From Pedobacter sandarakinus (lineage in GTDB: Bacteria; Bacteroidota; Bacteroidia; Sphingobacteriales; Sphingobacteriaceae), in NCBI RefSeq assembly GCF_026240095.1, contig NZ_JAPIVG010000001.1, positions 1,116,001-1,180,000 of the forward strand: 64,000 nt of DNA, read 5' to 3'. The notes under the pieces are model-generated. The model was not told the DNA's origin. It saw only the letters and a program-made list of their open reading frames with translations, and did no database searches. The position numbers were made by a program, and so were the translations under genes. Of this stretch, positions 1 to 8,928 are shown piece by piece. Every line of letters starts with the position of its first letter. The first letter of the stretch is position 1.

Positions 1-1625
1 AAATTTCGCATACGTTTTCTACACCACAAAGTGTAACAGCTTCTTATACCCAAAATACTACGCAAGGCTGTGGCCCACTAAATGTGCGCTTTACAAACAC
101 CTCTAACTCTTTAACTGCAGCAACCTTTAAATGGGATTTTGGGAATGGCACTACCTCCAACTTAGCGCAACCTCCTGCTGTTATCTACCAGCCAGATGCA
201 AGTGGCAAAGATGTTACCTATACCATAACCTTGACGGCAATAACCTCTTGTGGTGTTACCACCCAAACATCTGAAGTGTTTGTAAAGGCTTTGCCGGTAG
301 CTATTTTTTCACCAGATAAAACAGCAGGATGCTCTCCATTTACGGTAACTTTCAGCAATACCTCACCTGGCAATAGCGGCACTTATACTTTCGATTTTGG
401 AGATGGTACAACGATAACCAAAACAGATAAAAGTAGTGTTTCGCATACGTACACAACATTGGTGGTTAAAGATTATGTGGTGAAAATGGTTGCAACTAAC
501 GAATGTGGTACGAACGAATCGTCTTACACGATCAATGCTTCTCCAAATAATATTGTGGCCGAGCTCGTTGTAAATAGTAATCAACTTAAAGGCTGTGCGC
601 CGTTTAAAGTAGATTTTTATAACAATACCAAAGGCGGAAACAATTTTGTTTATGATTTCGGCGATGGAAGCACTGCGTTAACCCACTCGGCTCCGGAAGT
701 TGTATCACATACCTTCTTGAAGGCTGGAAAATACAAAATCATACTTTACGCATCAAACGGCTGTTCCAATGCGCAAACAGAAGAAGAAATAGAAGTTTTG
801 GTGCAGCCCACAGTGAGTTTTACCGCCGATAAAATAAGTGGCTGTGATGGGGTAGAAGTGAAGTTTAAGAATAGTACCAAAGATGCCATTGCTTATTTGT
901 GGGACTTTGGTGATGGCACCACCTCAACAGCTTTCGAACCTACACATAGCTTCAAAGGCGTAGGCAAGAACTTTGTAGTGAGCCTAACCGCTATTAATAG
1001 TTTCGGTTGCAGCAATACCGTAACCTTACCACAAACCATATTTGTTGTTCCTCCGCCAACAGCTAACTTCTCAGTAACGCCTGGCAATGAAACAGCTATA
1101 CCAAACTACACCTTTGGTTTTAAAGATGTAAGTATTGGCGCCGCCACATGGGAATGGAACTTTGGTGATGGTGCTGTTTCTACCCTGCAAAACCCTAGTC
1201 ATACGTACGCTAACGAAGGCACATACACGGTAACACTAAAGATCTTAAACAAAGAAGGCTGCTCTGCCACCACCACCCAATCGGTAAGAATTATTGGCGT
1301 ACCTGGAAACCTGAATGTACCCAATTCTTTTATGCCAGCCAGCGCTAAAAACGAAATCAAGACTTTTAAGGCTAAGGGTCGGGGAATTAAAGAATGGAAA
1401 ATGTCAATTTTTAACAAATGGGGACAGCTTTTATGGGAAACCACAAAGCTTGATGATGGGGCGCCCTTAGAAGGATGGGATGGAACCTATAACGGACAGG
1501 AACAACCCCAAGGTGTTTACTATTGGAAAATTGAGGTGAAATTTATTAATGGGTCCGATTGGAAAGGCATGACATATGATTCGTCTGCTCCACGAAAAAC
1601 TGGTGTAATATATTTAATAAGATGA
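1..1625 (+). CDS. PKD-repeat surface protein with CHU_C (T9SS type B) sorting domain, 5'-partial
   Basis: The reading frame is open from base 3, so the start lies upstream and the GTG at 84 is only an internal codon. The visible part carries five PKD-like beta-sandwich repeats, each with a W/YDFGDG-type motif (near bases 135, 390, 650, 900 and 1155) and spaced cysteines. The last 95 or so residues (NSFMP, IFNKWGQ, GWDGTYNG, GVYYWKI) match the gliding-motility-associated C-terminal domain, which routes proteins through the type IX secretion system. It is therefore probably a large secreted or cell-surface adhesin or matrix protein. It overlaps the next gene (PorP/SprF) by 4 bases, the usual pairing for type B cargo. 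Domain calls are confident; the ligand is unknown. Confidence 0.9.
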   Translation, partial: ISHTFSTPQSVTASYTQNTTQGCGPLNVRFTNTSNSLTAATFKWDFGNGTTSNLAQPPAVIYQPDASGKDVTYTITLTAITSCGVTTQTSEVFVKALPVAIFSPDKTAGCSPFTVTFSNTSPGNSGTYTFDFGDGTTITKTDKSSVSHTYTTLVVKDYVVKMVATNECGTNESSYTINASPNNIVAELVVNSNQLKGCAPFKVDFYNNTKGGNNFVYDFGDGSTALTHSAPEVVSHTFLKAGKYKIILYASNGCSNAQTEEEIEVLVQPTVSFTADKISGCDGVEVKFKNSTKDAIAYLWDFGDGTTSTAFEPTHSFKGVGKNFVVSLTAINSFGCSNTVTLPQTIFVVPPPTANFSVTPGNETAIPNYTFGFKDVSIGAATWEWNFGDGAVSTLQNPSHTYANEGTYTVTLKILNKEGCSATTTQSVRIIGVPGNLNVPNSFMPASAKNEIKTFKAKGRGIKEWKMSIFNKWGQLLWETTKLDDGAPLEGWDGTYNGQEQPQGVYYWKIEVKFINGSDWKGMTYDSSAPRKTGVIYLIR

Positions 1626-2641
1626 TGAAGAGGTTGATATTCTGTTTGCTGCTTTCCATATTGTCTATCATTTGTTTTGGGCAAGACCACATCTATTCGC
1701 AATTTTATAATGCGCCAATATACCTTAACCCGGCTTTAACCGGCCAATTTGAAGGCGATATCCGGCTGAATGCACTTTACCGCAATCAATGGACAGGTTT
1801 AGCAAGCGATTTCTCCTATATCAGCGCATCTGCAGATTTAAACTTACACCAAATCAATAGTGGTATCGGGCTGATTTTTAATAGAAGTAGTGAAGGAACA
1901 GCTTATCTGCTTAAGAACAATATCGCCGCTAGCTACTCCTACATTATCGGGGGAGACGATTTTGCAATATCTTTTGGCCTGCAGGCAGGTATCACCAACC
2001 AAACCTTAAATTGGGACAGACTGGTATTTGGCGATCAGGTAGATATAAATACAGGGTATCTGCCTGGAACTATCTCTGGAGCTGAACGGCCAAATGTAGA
2101 TAGCCGTTTTTACCTCGATGCCAACGCGGGCGCAAACCTCGTATACGGCAATTTTATGATGGGAACGGCTGTACATCACCTAAACAAGCCCGATGAATCG
2201 CTTTCTGGGTTTCAGGCAAAACTACCAATGCGTGTTTCTGCCAACATGAGCTATAAGCTTACTCTCATACCAGATCAATACGATCGGGATGGGAGTTACC
2301 TAATCCCTTCCATAGTAGCATACAAACAAGCAAACGTGTTTTCATTTAGCTTAGGCACCCAGTACAAATATGCAGGTATTAACGCCGGAGTTTGGTACCG
2401 TAATGATGGTGGTACCAATGGAAACGATGCCATCGTTTTCTCTGTAATTTTTGATATTTTCAATCGGAGAACCAATGGTGAAAAAATAAGATTGGGTATT
2501 AGTCATGATGCTACAACTTCTAAAATAAACTATACCAATACCGGTGGAACCTCAGAAATAGGCGTCGGCTATGAGAAATATTTTCCAAATAGTTCTAATG
2601 GCGGTCGGGCAAACGGGTTAAGATGTTACGATTTTTACTAA
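1622..2641 (+). CDS. PorP/SprF family type IX secretion system outer-membrane protein
   Basis: This 339-residue protein has a signal peptide ending CFGQ, followed at once by the family's hallmark N-terminus (HIYSQFYNAPIYLNPALTG). The rest alternates in beta-barrel style (LNALYRNQWTGL, RFYLDANAGANLVYG, GLGYEKYF-like end). PorP/SprF proteins sit in the outer membrane and help attach or export type B (CHU_C) cargo of the T9SS. Its ATG overlaps the TGA of the upstream PKD protein, so the two are probably translationally coupled and act as a cargo-anchor pair. The length is typical for the family. Confidence 0.93.
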   Translation: MMKRLIFCLLLSILSIICFGQDHIYSQFYNAPIYLNPALTGQFEGDIRLNALYRNQWTGLASDFSYISASADLNLHQINSGIGLIFNRSSEGTAYLLKNNIAASYSYIIGGDDFAISFGLQAGITNQTLNWDRLVFGDQVDINTGYLPGTISGAERPNVDSRFYLDANAGANLVYGNFMMGTAVHHLNKPDESLSGFQAKLPMRVSANMSYKLTLIPDQYDRDGSYLIPSIVAYKQANVFSFSLGTQYKYAGINAGVWYRNDGGTNGNDAIVFSVIFDIFNRRTNGEKIRLGISHDATTSKINYTNTGGTSEIGVGYEKYFPNSSNGGRANGLRCYDFY

Positions 2642-2663
2642 TTTGCCTTAATAAAACAAGGCA

Positions 2664-3323
2664 ATGAACGAGATCATCGATAATAGTCATTTCATCACAC
2701 AAAGTGAAGTAAATAAATTTCTTTTAGCCACGTTGCTTTGCGGGTTAATAGGTGCCGAACGTGAATACAGAAGCAAATCTGCTGGCTTAAAAACCATGAT
2801 GATGATTGGTTTAGGTGCTACATTGTTCACTATCTTGTCCATCAAAATTGGACATAGCAGTCAAGACCGTATTGCATCCAATATTGTTACAGGTATTGGT
2901 TTCTTGGGCGCCGGTGTAATTTTTAAAGAAGAAAATAGAGTTAAGGGCTTAACCACAGCTTGCATTATCTGGATTGTAGCGGCTATTGGAATGGCTATTG
3001 GTTCGGGTTATTACGAGCAGGCCATTGGTGTAACTGGAGTGGTTTTGCTAGCGCTTATTGTGTTTCCATTTTTAGAAGAAATTGGCGACAGGCGGTTTAC
3101 CAAACGCGTATATCGTATTGTTAAGAAACAACATACCCATGCCGATTTAGAAAGCTACGAGGAAGTGTTTAAAGAAAACAAGTTAAAGCCACAGCGGGGA
3201 AAACACCAATTGGTAAACAACATCATTACAGGCAACTGGACGGCCACAGGCACGCCCAAAAATCACCAGAAGTTTGTAGAACAAATGCTTAAAGACGATC
3301 AGATTTTGGAATTCGATTTTTAA
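2664..3323 (+). CDS. MgtC/SapB family membrane protein
   Basis: A 219-residue protein with an N-terminal block of about five hydrophobic helices containing the MgtC signature (LLCGLIGAEREYRSKSAGLKT, then GLGATLF and NIVTGIGFLGAGVIF). A soluble tail of about 75 residues follows. MgtC-type proteins are inner-membrane factors linked to Mg2+ limitation and ATP-synthase control, though the exact role of environmental homologues is unclear. A 7-bp inverted repeat (2643-2649 with 2658-2664) folds directly over the ATG and could damp translation. The stop overlaps that of the convergent RDD gene by 3 bases. Confidence 0.88.
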   Translation: MNEIIDNSHFITQSEVNKFLLATLLCGLIGAEREYRSKSAGLKTMMMIGLGATLFTILSIKIGHSSQDRIASNIVTGIGFLGAGVIFKEENRVKGLTTACIIWIVAAIGMAIGSGYYEQAIGVTGVVLLALIVFPFLEEIGDRRFTKRVYRIVKKQHTHADLESYEEVFKENKLKPQRGKHQLVNNIITGNWTATGTPKNHQKFVEQMLKDDQILEFDF

Positions 3324-3817
3324 CGATTAATATCTTTCCTAACCGAATTAAACAATGCTGTTCTTTTTATTTGCAACGCCAATTTCTTTTCTTCAATTAC
3401 CATAGTATCCGATAGCTTGTCGTGCCAGGGGTTGCATGGTGTTCCATGTGCGCTGAGGAAATTTAAAGGAATTGCCCGCATGATATTTCTGCTAAATGAT
3501 TGTACGACATTAATGTCGCTACCATCTAGCTTTACTGCTTTTGTTTTGGTGATGAGTTTACCAATAGACTTGCCATTAGATGCCACTTCTATAAACGTCA
3601 TCAATATACCGTAAAGAATTAAACTAATTAAATGGTCAGAAATTCCATTATCAAGGTGTTGAAGTAGATCAGGTTTGAGTAATCCAATTACCAACATAAA
3701 AGAATACATCAAACAGTAAAAGAAGATAATATCTATGAAGTAGTTGATGAATCTTAAGGTAGTACGAGCACGACAATATTCTAGATCCAGATTATAGTAA
3801 GTACTGTTGGAATCCAT
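3320..3817 (-). CDS. RDD family membrane protein
   Basis: A small membrane protein of about 165 residues. The open frame starts at a TTG (3823), but the ATG at 3817 (MDSNSTYYN) is the better start. It has an RDD-like N-terminus (R-F-I-N-Y-FID in the first helix), two further hydrophobic segments and the typical central motif TNGKSIGKLITKTKAV-like (here SNGKSIGKLITKTKAV). RDD proteins are integral inner-membrane proteins of mostly unknown function; some act as ion antiporters. It is a single gene convergent with mgtC and divergent from the serine deaminase gene. Confidence 0.8.
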   Translation of the reverse strand: MDSNSTYYNLDLEYCRARTTLRFINYFIDIIFFYCLMYSFMLVIGLLKPDLLQHLDNGISDHLISLILYGILMTFIEVASNGKSIGKLITKTKAVKLDGSDINVVQSFSRNIMRAIPLNFLSAHGTPCNPWHDKLSDTMVIEEKKLALQIKRTALFNSVRKDINR

Positions 3818-3903
3818 TTTCAAGCGGTGTTAAATTTAGATTAAGGTAAAGAATTTAATTAGTTTCCAGAGATTAATTTAGATGAAATCCTCAAAAACAA
3901 TCA

Positions 3904-3911
3904 TAGCTTTG
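3904..3911 (+). promoter_or_regulatory. Putative Bacteroidota -7 promoter box for sdaA
   Basis: TAGCTTTG fits the Bacteroidota TAnnTTTG box and lies 17 bases before the ATG at 3929, giving a very short leader. No convincing -33 TTTG was found. Confidence 0.5.
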
Positions 3912-3928
3912 TATAACTAACTTGCTTC

Positions 3929-5356
3929 ATGATTAAGGAACAAATTTCAGTTTTCGATATTTTTAAAATCGGTATAGGTCCATCTAGCTCACATACGCTT
4001 GGACCATGGCGTGCTGCCCAACAATTTACAGCATCGCTAACCCAACAAAATTTTATCAGTGAAGTAGAAGGACTAAAAATTTTGCTTTACGGTTCGTTGG
4101 CCAAAACCGGCAAAGGGCATGGTACTGATGTAGCAATCCTGCTTGGGTTAACAGGTGCTGATCCGGTTACGTTCAATGTAGATGCCGTTACGCCAACATT
4201 CGAAGGGATCCAAAGGGATAAAAAACTAAATCTGGCAGGTAAATTAATTATCGATTTCGATTACAATAGCGACCTTTTGTTCCTCTTTGCTGAGAGTTTA
4301 CCCTTCCATCCTAATGCGGTAACCTTCCAGGCATTTTTAAAAAGTGGGAAAGCTTTTTCTGAAACCTATTACTCTATTGGTGGTGGTTTTGTAGTTAAAG
4401 AGGGTGAAGATAACAGTCAGAAGCTTCAGGTAGATTTACCTTTCCCGGTAGAAAAAGCAAACGAACTATTGCATTGGTGTAAGTCTACAGGTTTAAAGGT
4501 AAGTGAAATTGTATTAGAGAATGAACTGGCTTGGCGACCAGAAGCTGCAACAAAAGCTGGTATTTTACAGCATTTCGAAGTGATGAGAGACTGTATTTAT
4601 CGCGGTTGCCACACCACGGGTTTTCTACCGGGCGGTTTAGATGTTGCCCGAAGAGCCTTCCCGCTCAATAAAAGGTTAATCAAGAATGTAGGCTATCATG
4701 ATTATAACTCTTGGGTAGAAGCCATTAGAAAAGGAGGCAATGGGTTCAATTATATTTTAGATTGGGTAAGTTGCTTTGCATTGGCCGTTAACGAAGAAAA
4801 TGCTTCGTTCGGTAGAGTGGTAACCGCACCTACAAATGGCGCTGCAGGTGTTATTCCTGCAGTTTTGCAATATTTTATTACCTTTTGCGATGGCTACTCC
4901 GAGCAAAAGATTATCCAGTTTATTGCCTGTGCTTCAGAAATTGGCAGCATATTCAAAAAAGGTGCAACCATTTCTGCCGCAATGGGTGGTTGCCAGGCAG
5001 AAATCGGTGTTTCATCGGCCATGGCTGCTGCGGCATTAACCGAGTGCCTGGGTGGTTCGCAGAGGCAGGTGCTTATGGCTGCAGAAATTGCCATGGAACA
5101 TCACCTGGGTTTAACCTGCGATCCAATAGGTGGTTTAGTTCAAATCCCCTGCATTGAGCGCAATACCATGGGTGCAATAAAGGCCATCACAGCAAGTCAG
5201 CTTGCGCTTCAAAGTAACCCCGATAAGGCAAAAGTAAGTTTAGATGCCGTGGTAAACACCATGTGGGAAACAGCTTTAGATATGAATGCAAAATATAAAG
5301 AAACATCAGATGGTGGTTTGGCCACCAACATTCCCATTAGCTTGCCAGAGTGTTAA
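3929..5356 (+). CDS. sdaA: L-serine ammonia-lyase (single-chain, iron-sulfur type)
   Basis: A 475-residue enzyme that deaminates L-serine to pyruvate and ammonia in the cytoplasm. The N-terminal (beta) domain opens with [15 protein letters not shown], the substrate-loop signature of bacterial L-serine dehydratases. The C-terminal (alpha) domain has the conserved [14 protein letters not shown] block and the cysteines expected to hold the 4Fe-4S cluster ([25 protein letters not shown]). The length fits the one-chain form with fused alpha and beta domains. It is a monocistronic gene preceded by a TAGCTTTG box. Confidence 0.95.
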   Translation: MIKEQISVFDIFKIGIGPSSSHTLGPWRAAQQFTASLTQQNFISEVEGLKILLYGSLAKTGKGHGTDVAILLGLTGADPVTFNVDAVTPTFEGIQRDKKLNLAGKLIIDFDYNSDLLFLFAESLPFHPNAVTFQAFLKSGKAFSETYYSIGGGFVVKEGEDNSQKLQVDLPFPVEKANELLHWCKSTGLKVSEIVLENELAWRPEAATKAGILQHFEVMRDCIYRGCHTTGFLPGGLDVARRAFPLNKRLIKNVGYHDYNSWVEAIRKGGNGFNYILDWVSCFALAVNEENASFGRVVTAPTNGAAGVIPAVLQYFITFCDGYSEQKIIQFIACASEIGSIFKKGATISAAMGGCQAEIGVSSAMAAAALTECLGGSQRQVLMAAEIAMEHHLGLTCDPIGGLVQIPCIERNTMGAIKAITASQLALQSNPDKAKVSLDAVVNTMWETALDMNAKYKETSDGGLATNIPISLPEC

Positions 5357-5368
5357 TTTATTGTTGTA

Positions 5369-6280
5369 CTATACCAACCTTGAATAGGTTAAAACCATCC
5401 ACCAAATTCCAGTTGTTATAAATGACAATACTATCCCAATACCTACCACTAAATTAGAAACCTTTGGGTTTAAGTTATATTGTTCGGCCACAACACCTGC
5501 TGTCAGGAGCGTTGGCATGGCCATTTCGAAAATGGCTATTTTGGTAATCATCCCATTAAGGCCCAAAAACAAAGCAATTGCTGCAACCACAGCTGGCGCC
5601 AGCATTAGCTTATATAATAGCGCAAAGCTAATGTGTTTTAACTCGCTAAACCAACCACCAAATTTTAACTGCAGGCCAATGGAAAATAAAGCCAAAGGAC
5701 CAACAGTACCCGCTAATTTATCAAACAAAACATTCAATGGATTAACATCTATATAATGTGGTATGATTAAGGCCAAAATACAGCCAATAAGCGGCGGAAA
5801 GGTTAACAGTTTTCTCAAAACCAACTTAGGGCTTAACTTTTGTTGCTGCGAAGAACGAATCGCTACAATTATTCCGATAGTAGATAACAATGTAAATGTA
5901 ACCTGATCGCAAATGATGGCTATTGCAAGTTCTTTCTCGCTAAAGTATGCCACAATAAGCGGGAAACCGATAAAAGAGGTGTTGCTTAAACCACTTACAA
6001 GTTTCAACCCGCCAGAGGTTGCCTTACTTATTTTAGTTAATCTGCCATACACGGTAATAAATAACCACCCTAATAGCCAGACACAAATAGGCGCTAAAGC
6101 AGGGAAGAGTAAATCCTTTGTCCAGGCAATATGAGGTAAATACTTAAAAGAAACTGCAGGCAGTGCAATATAAATAATCCAGGCATTAATGCCTCTATGT
6201 GCATCTTTAGGCAGCGTTTTACTTTTTCTAAATAAAATCCCGGCTATTATGCATATGCCAATAAGTATAAAGTTTGCCAT
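5369..6280 (-). CDS. AEC (auxin efflux carrier) family transporter
   Basis: A 303-residue polytopic membrane protein with about ten hydrophobic segments, starting with FILIGICIIAGILFRK and ending with a helix containing VVGIGIVLSFITTGIWW. The N- and C-terminal halves have the pseudo-repeat look of the AEC family (PALAPICVWLLGW; GLQLKFGGW; FEMAMPTLLTAGVVAEQYNL). Members are permeases for organic anions such as malate, or for other small solutes; the substrate here cannot be told. It converges on sdaA with 12 bases between the stops. Confidence 0.85.
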   Translation of the reverse strand: MANFILIGICIIAGILFRKSKTLPKDAHRGINAWIIYIALPAVSFKYLPHIAWTKDLLFPALAPICVWLLGWLFITVYGRLTKISKATSGGLKLVSGLSNTSFIGFPLIVAYFSEKELAIAIICDQVTFTLLSTIGIIVAIRSSQQQKLSPKLVLRKLLTFPPLIGCILALIIPHYIDVNPLNVLFDKLAGTVGPLALFSIGLQLKFGGWFSELKHISFALLYKLMLAPAVVAAIALFLGLNGMITKIAIFEMAMPTLLTAGVVAEQYNLNPKVSNLVVGIGIVLSFITTGIWWMVLTYSRLV

Positions 6281-6307
6281 TCAGCCTGTAAATTTAACTG
6301 ATAAAAG

Positions 6308-6338
6308 AAAACGCCAATAAAAAATTTATCAGCGTTTT
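6308..6338 (-). terminator. Possible terminator of the helicase gene
   Basis: AAAACGC (6308-6314) and GCGTTTT (6332-6338) form a 7-bp stem with a long loop, followed on the minus strand by TTTTCTTTT. It lies just after the helicase stop. The stem is short, so confidence is modest. Confidence 0.4.
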
Positions 6339-6344
6339 AAGTGG

Positions 6345-7568
6345 TTATGCAGTTGGTTTTGGTTTTTTCTTAAACCAGACCTTCTTTTTGCCATTATTTT
6401 TTTGTGGTGGTCTTTTCTCTTCTACATGGGTAATTTCTATCCCGGCAATATGTTCTGGTAAAGGCATCCGTTGTACGGGTTTCTCTATTAGTTTTTCAAT
6501 ATTGTCAAATTTCCGCTTATCTCTACTATTTACGAGGGTAATGGCAGTGCCCTTTGTTGCTGCCCTGGCCGTTCTGCCAATACGGTGCACATAATCCGCA
6601 GGATCGCCAGGTACATCGTAATTAATTACCAGGTCGATTCCCTCCACATCAATTCCCCGAGACAACACATCGGTGCCAATCAAAATTGGCAACCTTCGGT
6701 TTTTAAAAGCAAGCAAAATATCTTCGCGTTCTTTTTGCCCAAGGTCAGAGTGGAAAGCCTCGGCTTTTATTCCCAAACTTTTAAATGTTTTATAAAGCGC
6801 CTTTACTTTCTCTTTAGTAGAAGCGAAAATAATGCTGCTTTTGTATTTATCGTCTTTAAAAAGATCTGTTAATAATGCCTGCTTTTGTTGGTCGTGCAGG
6901 TTATAGGCCTGTTGGTCAATCCCCTCGGCAGGTTTAGCTATCGAAATGGTAATTTGCTGCGGGTTATGCAAAATTTTGGCCGCCATGTTTCTTATTTTCG
7001 GCGCCATTGTTGCCGAAAATAAAAGCGTTTGCCGTTTTTTAGGCAAATAGCTAATAATGCGGATAATGTCGTCATAAAAACCCATGTCTAACATGCGGTC
7101 TGCCTCATCTAAAATTAAATGTTGCAGATGCTCTAGTTTTAACACGCCAGAAGAAAGGTGTGCCATTAAACGCCCGGGGGTAGCAATAATGATATCAACC
7201 CCTTCACGCATCGATCTTTTCTGTTGTTCGTAAGCAATGCCATCCCCGCCGCCATACACCGCAAGCGAGCTAATGTTGGTAAAGTAAGCCAAAGCCTCTA
7301 CTTGCAAATCAATTTGTTGCGCAAGCTCACGCGTAGGTGCCAAAATCAGCGTATTATTATGTCTATCCGCGGCCCGGCTAATCTTATCCATTACAGGCAA
7401 AAGATAGCTTGCCGTTTTTCCTGTTCCGGTTTGCGCACAGGCAATTAGGTCATGGTGATCCAAAATTACCGGTATGGCTTGTTCTTGTATAGGAGTAGCG
7501 CTTTTATACCCCATAGCCATCAGGCCTTCGTATAAATCGGGGTTAAAGTTAAAGTCGTTAAAATTCAA
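6345..7568 (-). CDS. DEAD-box ATP-dependent RNA helicase (RhlE-like)
   Basis: A 407-residue cytoplasmic RNA helicase. Motifs appear in order: Q motif (GYKSATPIQEQAIPV), I (AQTGTGKT), Ia (PTRELAQQ), GG (ATPGRL), II (DEAD), III (SAT), IV-V (GTDVLSRGIDV) and VI (HRIGRTARA). A short basic lysine-rich tail follows, as in RhlE-type proteins that act in ribosome assembly or RNA decay. The start is a TTG; no ATG lies in frame before motif Q, and a promoter box sits 24 bases upstream. Which DEAD-box subgroup it belongs to cannot be settled by eye. Confidence 0.94.
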   Translation of the reverse strand: MNFNDFNFNPDLYEGLMAMGYKSATPIQEQAIPVILDHHDLIACAQTGTGKTASYLLPVMDKISRAADRHNNTLILAPTRELAQQIDLQVEALAYFTNISSLAVYGGGDGIAYEQQKRSMREGVDIIIATPGRLMAHLSSGVLKLEHLQHLILDEADRMLDMGFYDDIIRIISYLPKKRQTLLFSATMAPKIRNMAAKILHNPQQITISIAKPAEGIDQQAYNLHDQQKQALLTDLFKDDKYKSSIIFASTKEKVKALYKTFKSLGIKAEAFHSDLGQKEREDILLAFKNRRLPILIGTDVLSRGIDVEGIDLVINYDVPGDPADYVHRIGRTARAATKGTAITLVNSRDKRKFDNIEKLIEKPVQRMPLPEHIAGIEITHVEEKRPPQKNNGKKKVWFKKKPKPTA

Positions 7569-7591
7569 TCTGTTATATTTATGTATTTTAA

Positions 7592-7623
7592 CAAAAGTAC
7601 CTCAAATTAAGGCCAATAGCAAA
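7592..7623 (-). promoter_or_regulatory. Putative promoter of the DEAD-box helicase gene
   Basis: On the minus strand, TACTTTTG (7599-7592) matches the -7 box and TTTG (7623-7620) matches the -33 box, with 20 bases between. The expected transcript starts about 20 bases before the TTG start codon, which supports that start. Confidence 0.55.
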
Positions 7624-7668
7624 CATGATTTAACTTCTATAATGGGTAAAGCAAGTTCCCAAGTAAAT

Positions 7669-7824
7669 CGGCTGCGCTAGTCCTGCTTTTTGCTGCAATC
7701 TTTTTGTTAAAGTTTGGTGCTAATTGAGCTGTTAGGTACAAAAAGTATTTTCGCGGCAATCAGGTTTATTGTACGTACAACAGTGCTGCTATTTGGCCAC
7801 CTAAACCCGACCGTAGCGAGATGC
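7669..7824 (+). repeat. Degenerate dispersed repeat, copy 1
   Basis: The segment 7669-7712 resembles the reverse complement of 27656-27698, sharing TAGTCC, GCTTT and ATCTTTTTGT in the same order and spacing. Further along, AAACCCGACCGTAGCG (7803-7818) resembles the start of the repeat at 46948. The whole 7569-7911 gap otherwise holds only the helicase promoter and no gene. This looks like a decayed non-coding interspersed element. Confidence 0.45.
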
Positions 7825-7911
7825 CCCAAAATGCTTACCAAGTTCGATTTTAGTATTGCATAACACCTAGCAGAAAACTTGGGGCAGCAGCGGGGGCGGG
7901 AGCAAACTTAG

Positions 7912-8457
7912 CTATGAGCCACCGTCACTGCTTTCCAAAAAATGGTTAATCACGCTTATGGCATTTTGGATGCGATCCTCGCCCAAGCCGCTAATAACTT
8001 TATACTTTGCTTTCAGGCTTGTAAGTTCTTTGTGCCAAACCTCCATAAAATACTCACGTTGATTAGGGAAATCGCGTAGCGGGTCATCTTGCCAAGGCAA
8101 ATCGATATCCATCAATAGGTATAGATCGTAAGGGCGTTCTGGCAGCGCATCTAACACCAGCTGAGGCGTTTCTCCCAGCATCTCATCGCTCCATATTTTC
8201 ACCGTAACAAAGGTGGTATCACAAATAATAAATCCCTTTTCATTAGTTGCCAGTACAGCATCCTCTAGTGCTAGCTGACCATAATACATATTTATTTCAT
8301 CTTGAAGTGTATAAGGTGCTGCAAGGTTTTCGCAATAATAACGGGCATATTCTGGCACCCAAGCTACTTTATAATGTTTCGCCAATTGTTTAGAAAGGGT
8401 AGACTTGCCAGTACTTTCAGGGCCTACAATGGCTATTTTTCTAACAGGAATATTCAC
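7912..8457 (-). CDS. NadR-type ATP-binding protein (AAA_28; ribosylnicotinamide-kinase-like)
   Basis: The Walker A motif VGPESTGKSTL lies at the very N-terminus, followed by VPEYARYYCEN, a D-T-T motif (IICDTTFVT) and LMDIDLPWQDDPLRD. This is the pattern of the C-terminal kinase domain of NadR, which phosphorylates nicotinamide riboside in NAD salvage. Here it stands alone, without the adenylyltransferase domain, as is common in Bacteroidota. The open frame extends to a TTG at 8547, but a promoter box (8475-8482) and a terminator lie inside that extension, so the GTG at 8457 (181 residues) is the more likely start. Function by homology only. Confidence 0.8.
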   Translation of the reverse strand: MNIPVRKIAIVGPESTGKSTLSKQLAKHYKVAWVPEYARYYCENLAAPYTLQDEINMYYGQLALEDAVLATNEKGFIICDTTFVTVKIWSDEMLGETPQLVLDALPERPYDLYLLMDIDLPWQDDPLRDFPNQREYFMEVWHKELTSLKAKYKVISGLGEDRIQNAISVINHFLESSDGGS

Positions 8458-8474
8458 ATCAAAAATTATGAACC

Positions 8475-8482
8475 CAAATGTA
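8475..8482 (-). promoter_or_regulatory. Putative -7 box of the NadR-like gene
   Basis: TACATTTG on the minus strand ends 17 bases before the GTG at 8457. It fits TAnnTTTG and argues against the longer upstream reading frame being translated. Confidence 0.5.
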
Positions 8483-8500
8483 AGTGAAAAAGGAGTAAAA

Positions 8501-8537
8501 GAAAAAATCCGGTTGAGGAGGGCTCCTCTAACCGGAT
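8501..8537 (-). terminator. Strong intrinsic terminator with no gene in front of it
   Basis: On the minus strand, ATCCGGTTAGAGGAG pairs with CTCCTCAACCGGAT (14 bp with one bulged A) and is followed by TTTTTTCTTTT. It would end a leftward transcript coming from 8538-8928, where no minus-strand gene is visible. Confidence 0.7.
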
Positions 8538-8928
8538 AATAAACCAAACAAACTATTTATGAAGAAAATCCTCATGGCGGTTAACTACTCCGCGGAGGAA
8601 GCTTTAGATCTTTTTCTAAAGTATATACAAAACGCATATATGTTCTGCTTATTACAACATTATTGCCAATAATATGGCGCCAACGCTTTCATGACGAAAA
8701 CATGACTTCGTGTGTAAATAACACTATAGAAATGTTACATTTATCCAAGACATTTTTGGGAATGATGCACGTATAACCAATAGTTGTCTAGAAACTATGT
8801 AGTGCTGTGTATGGAAATAAAGACAAAAAAAACTTAAATATATATACAGTGTTCTGTTTCTACGACAAAACAATATGTTTTATTATGCGTTGTTAAATAG
8901 CAGTGAGTAATAATCTAAATTTAATAAA
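8538..8928. other. Intergenic region, possible small-RNA locus
   Basis: No convincing protein gene. The minus strand holds a weak -7-like TACTTTAG near 8620 and a 15-codon frame (ATG at about 8575) whose stop lies inside the terminator stem. The palindrome CTCCGCGGAG sits at 8587-8596. The right end must contain the promoter of the gene at 8929. Confidence 0.35.

Noticed and set aside
84..86. GTG at 84 as start of the PKD protein
   Set aside because: The frame is open to the window edge and upstream codons continue a PKD-like sequence, so the gene is truncated by the window.
8470..8540. A 23-codon plus-strand frame (MNPNVSEKG...) ending in the hairpin
   Set aside because: The T-run and stem orientation fit a minus-strand terminator; there is no plus-strand gene close enough for a leader peptide.
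8458..8547. N-terminal extension of the NadR-like protein to the TTG at 8547
   Set aside because: It would translate through a terminator and a promoter box, and the kinase family starts right at the Walker A strand.
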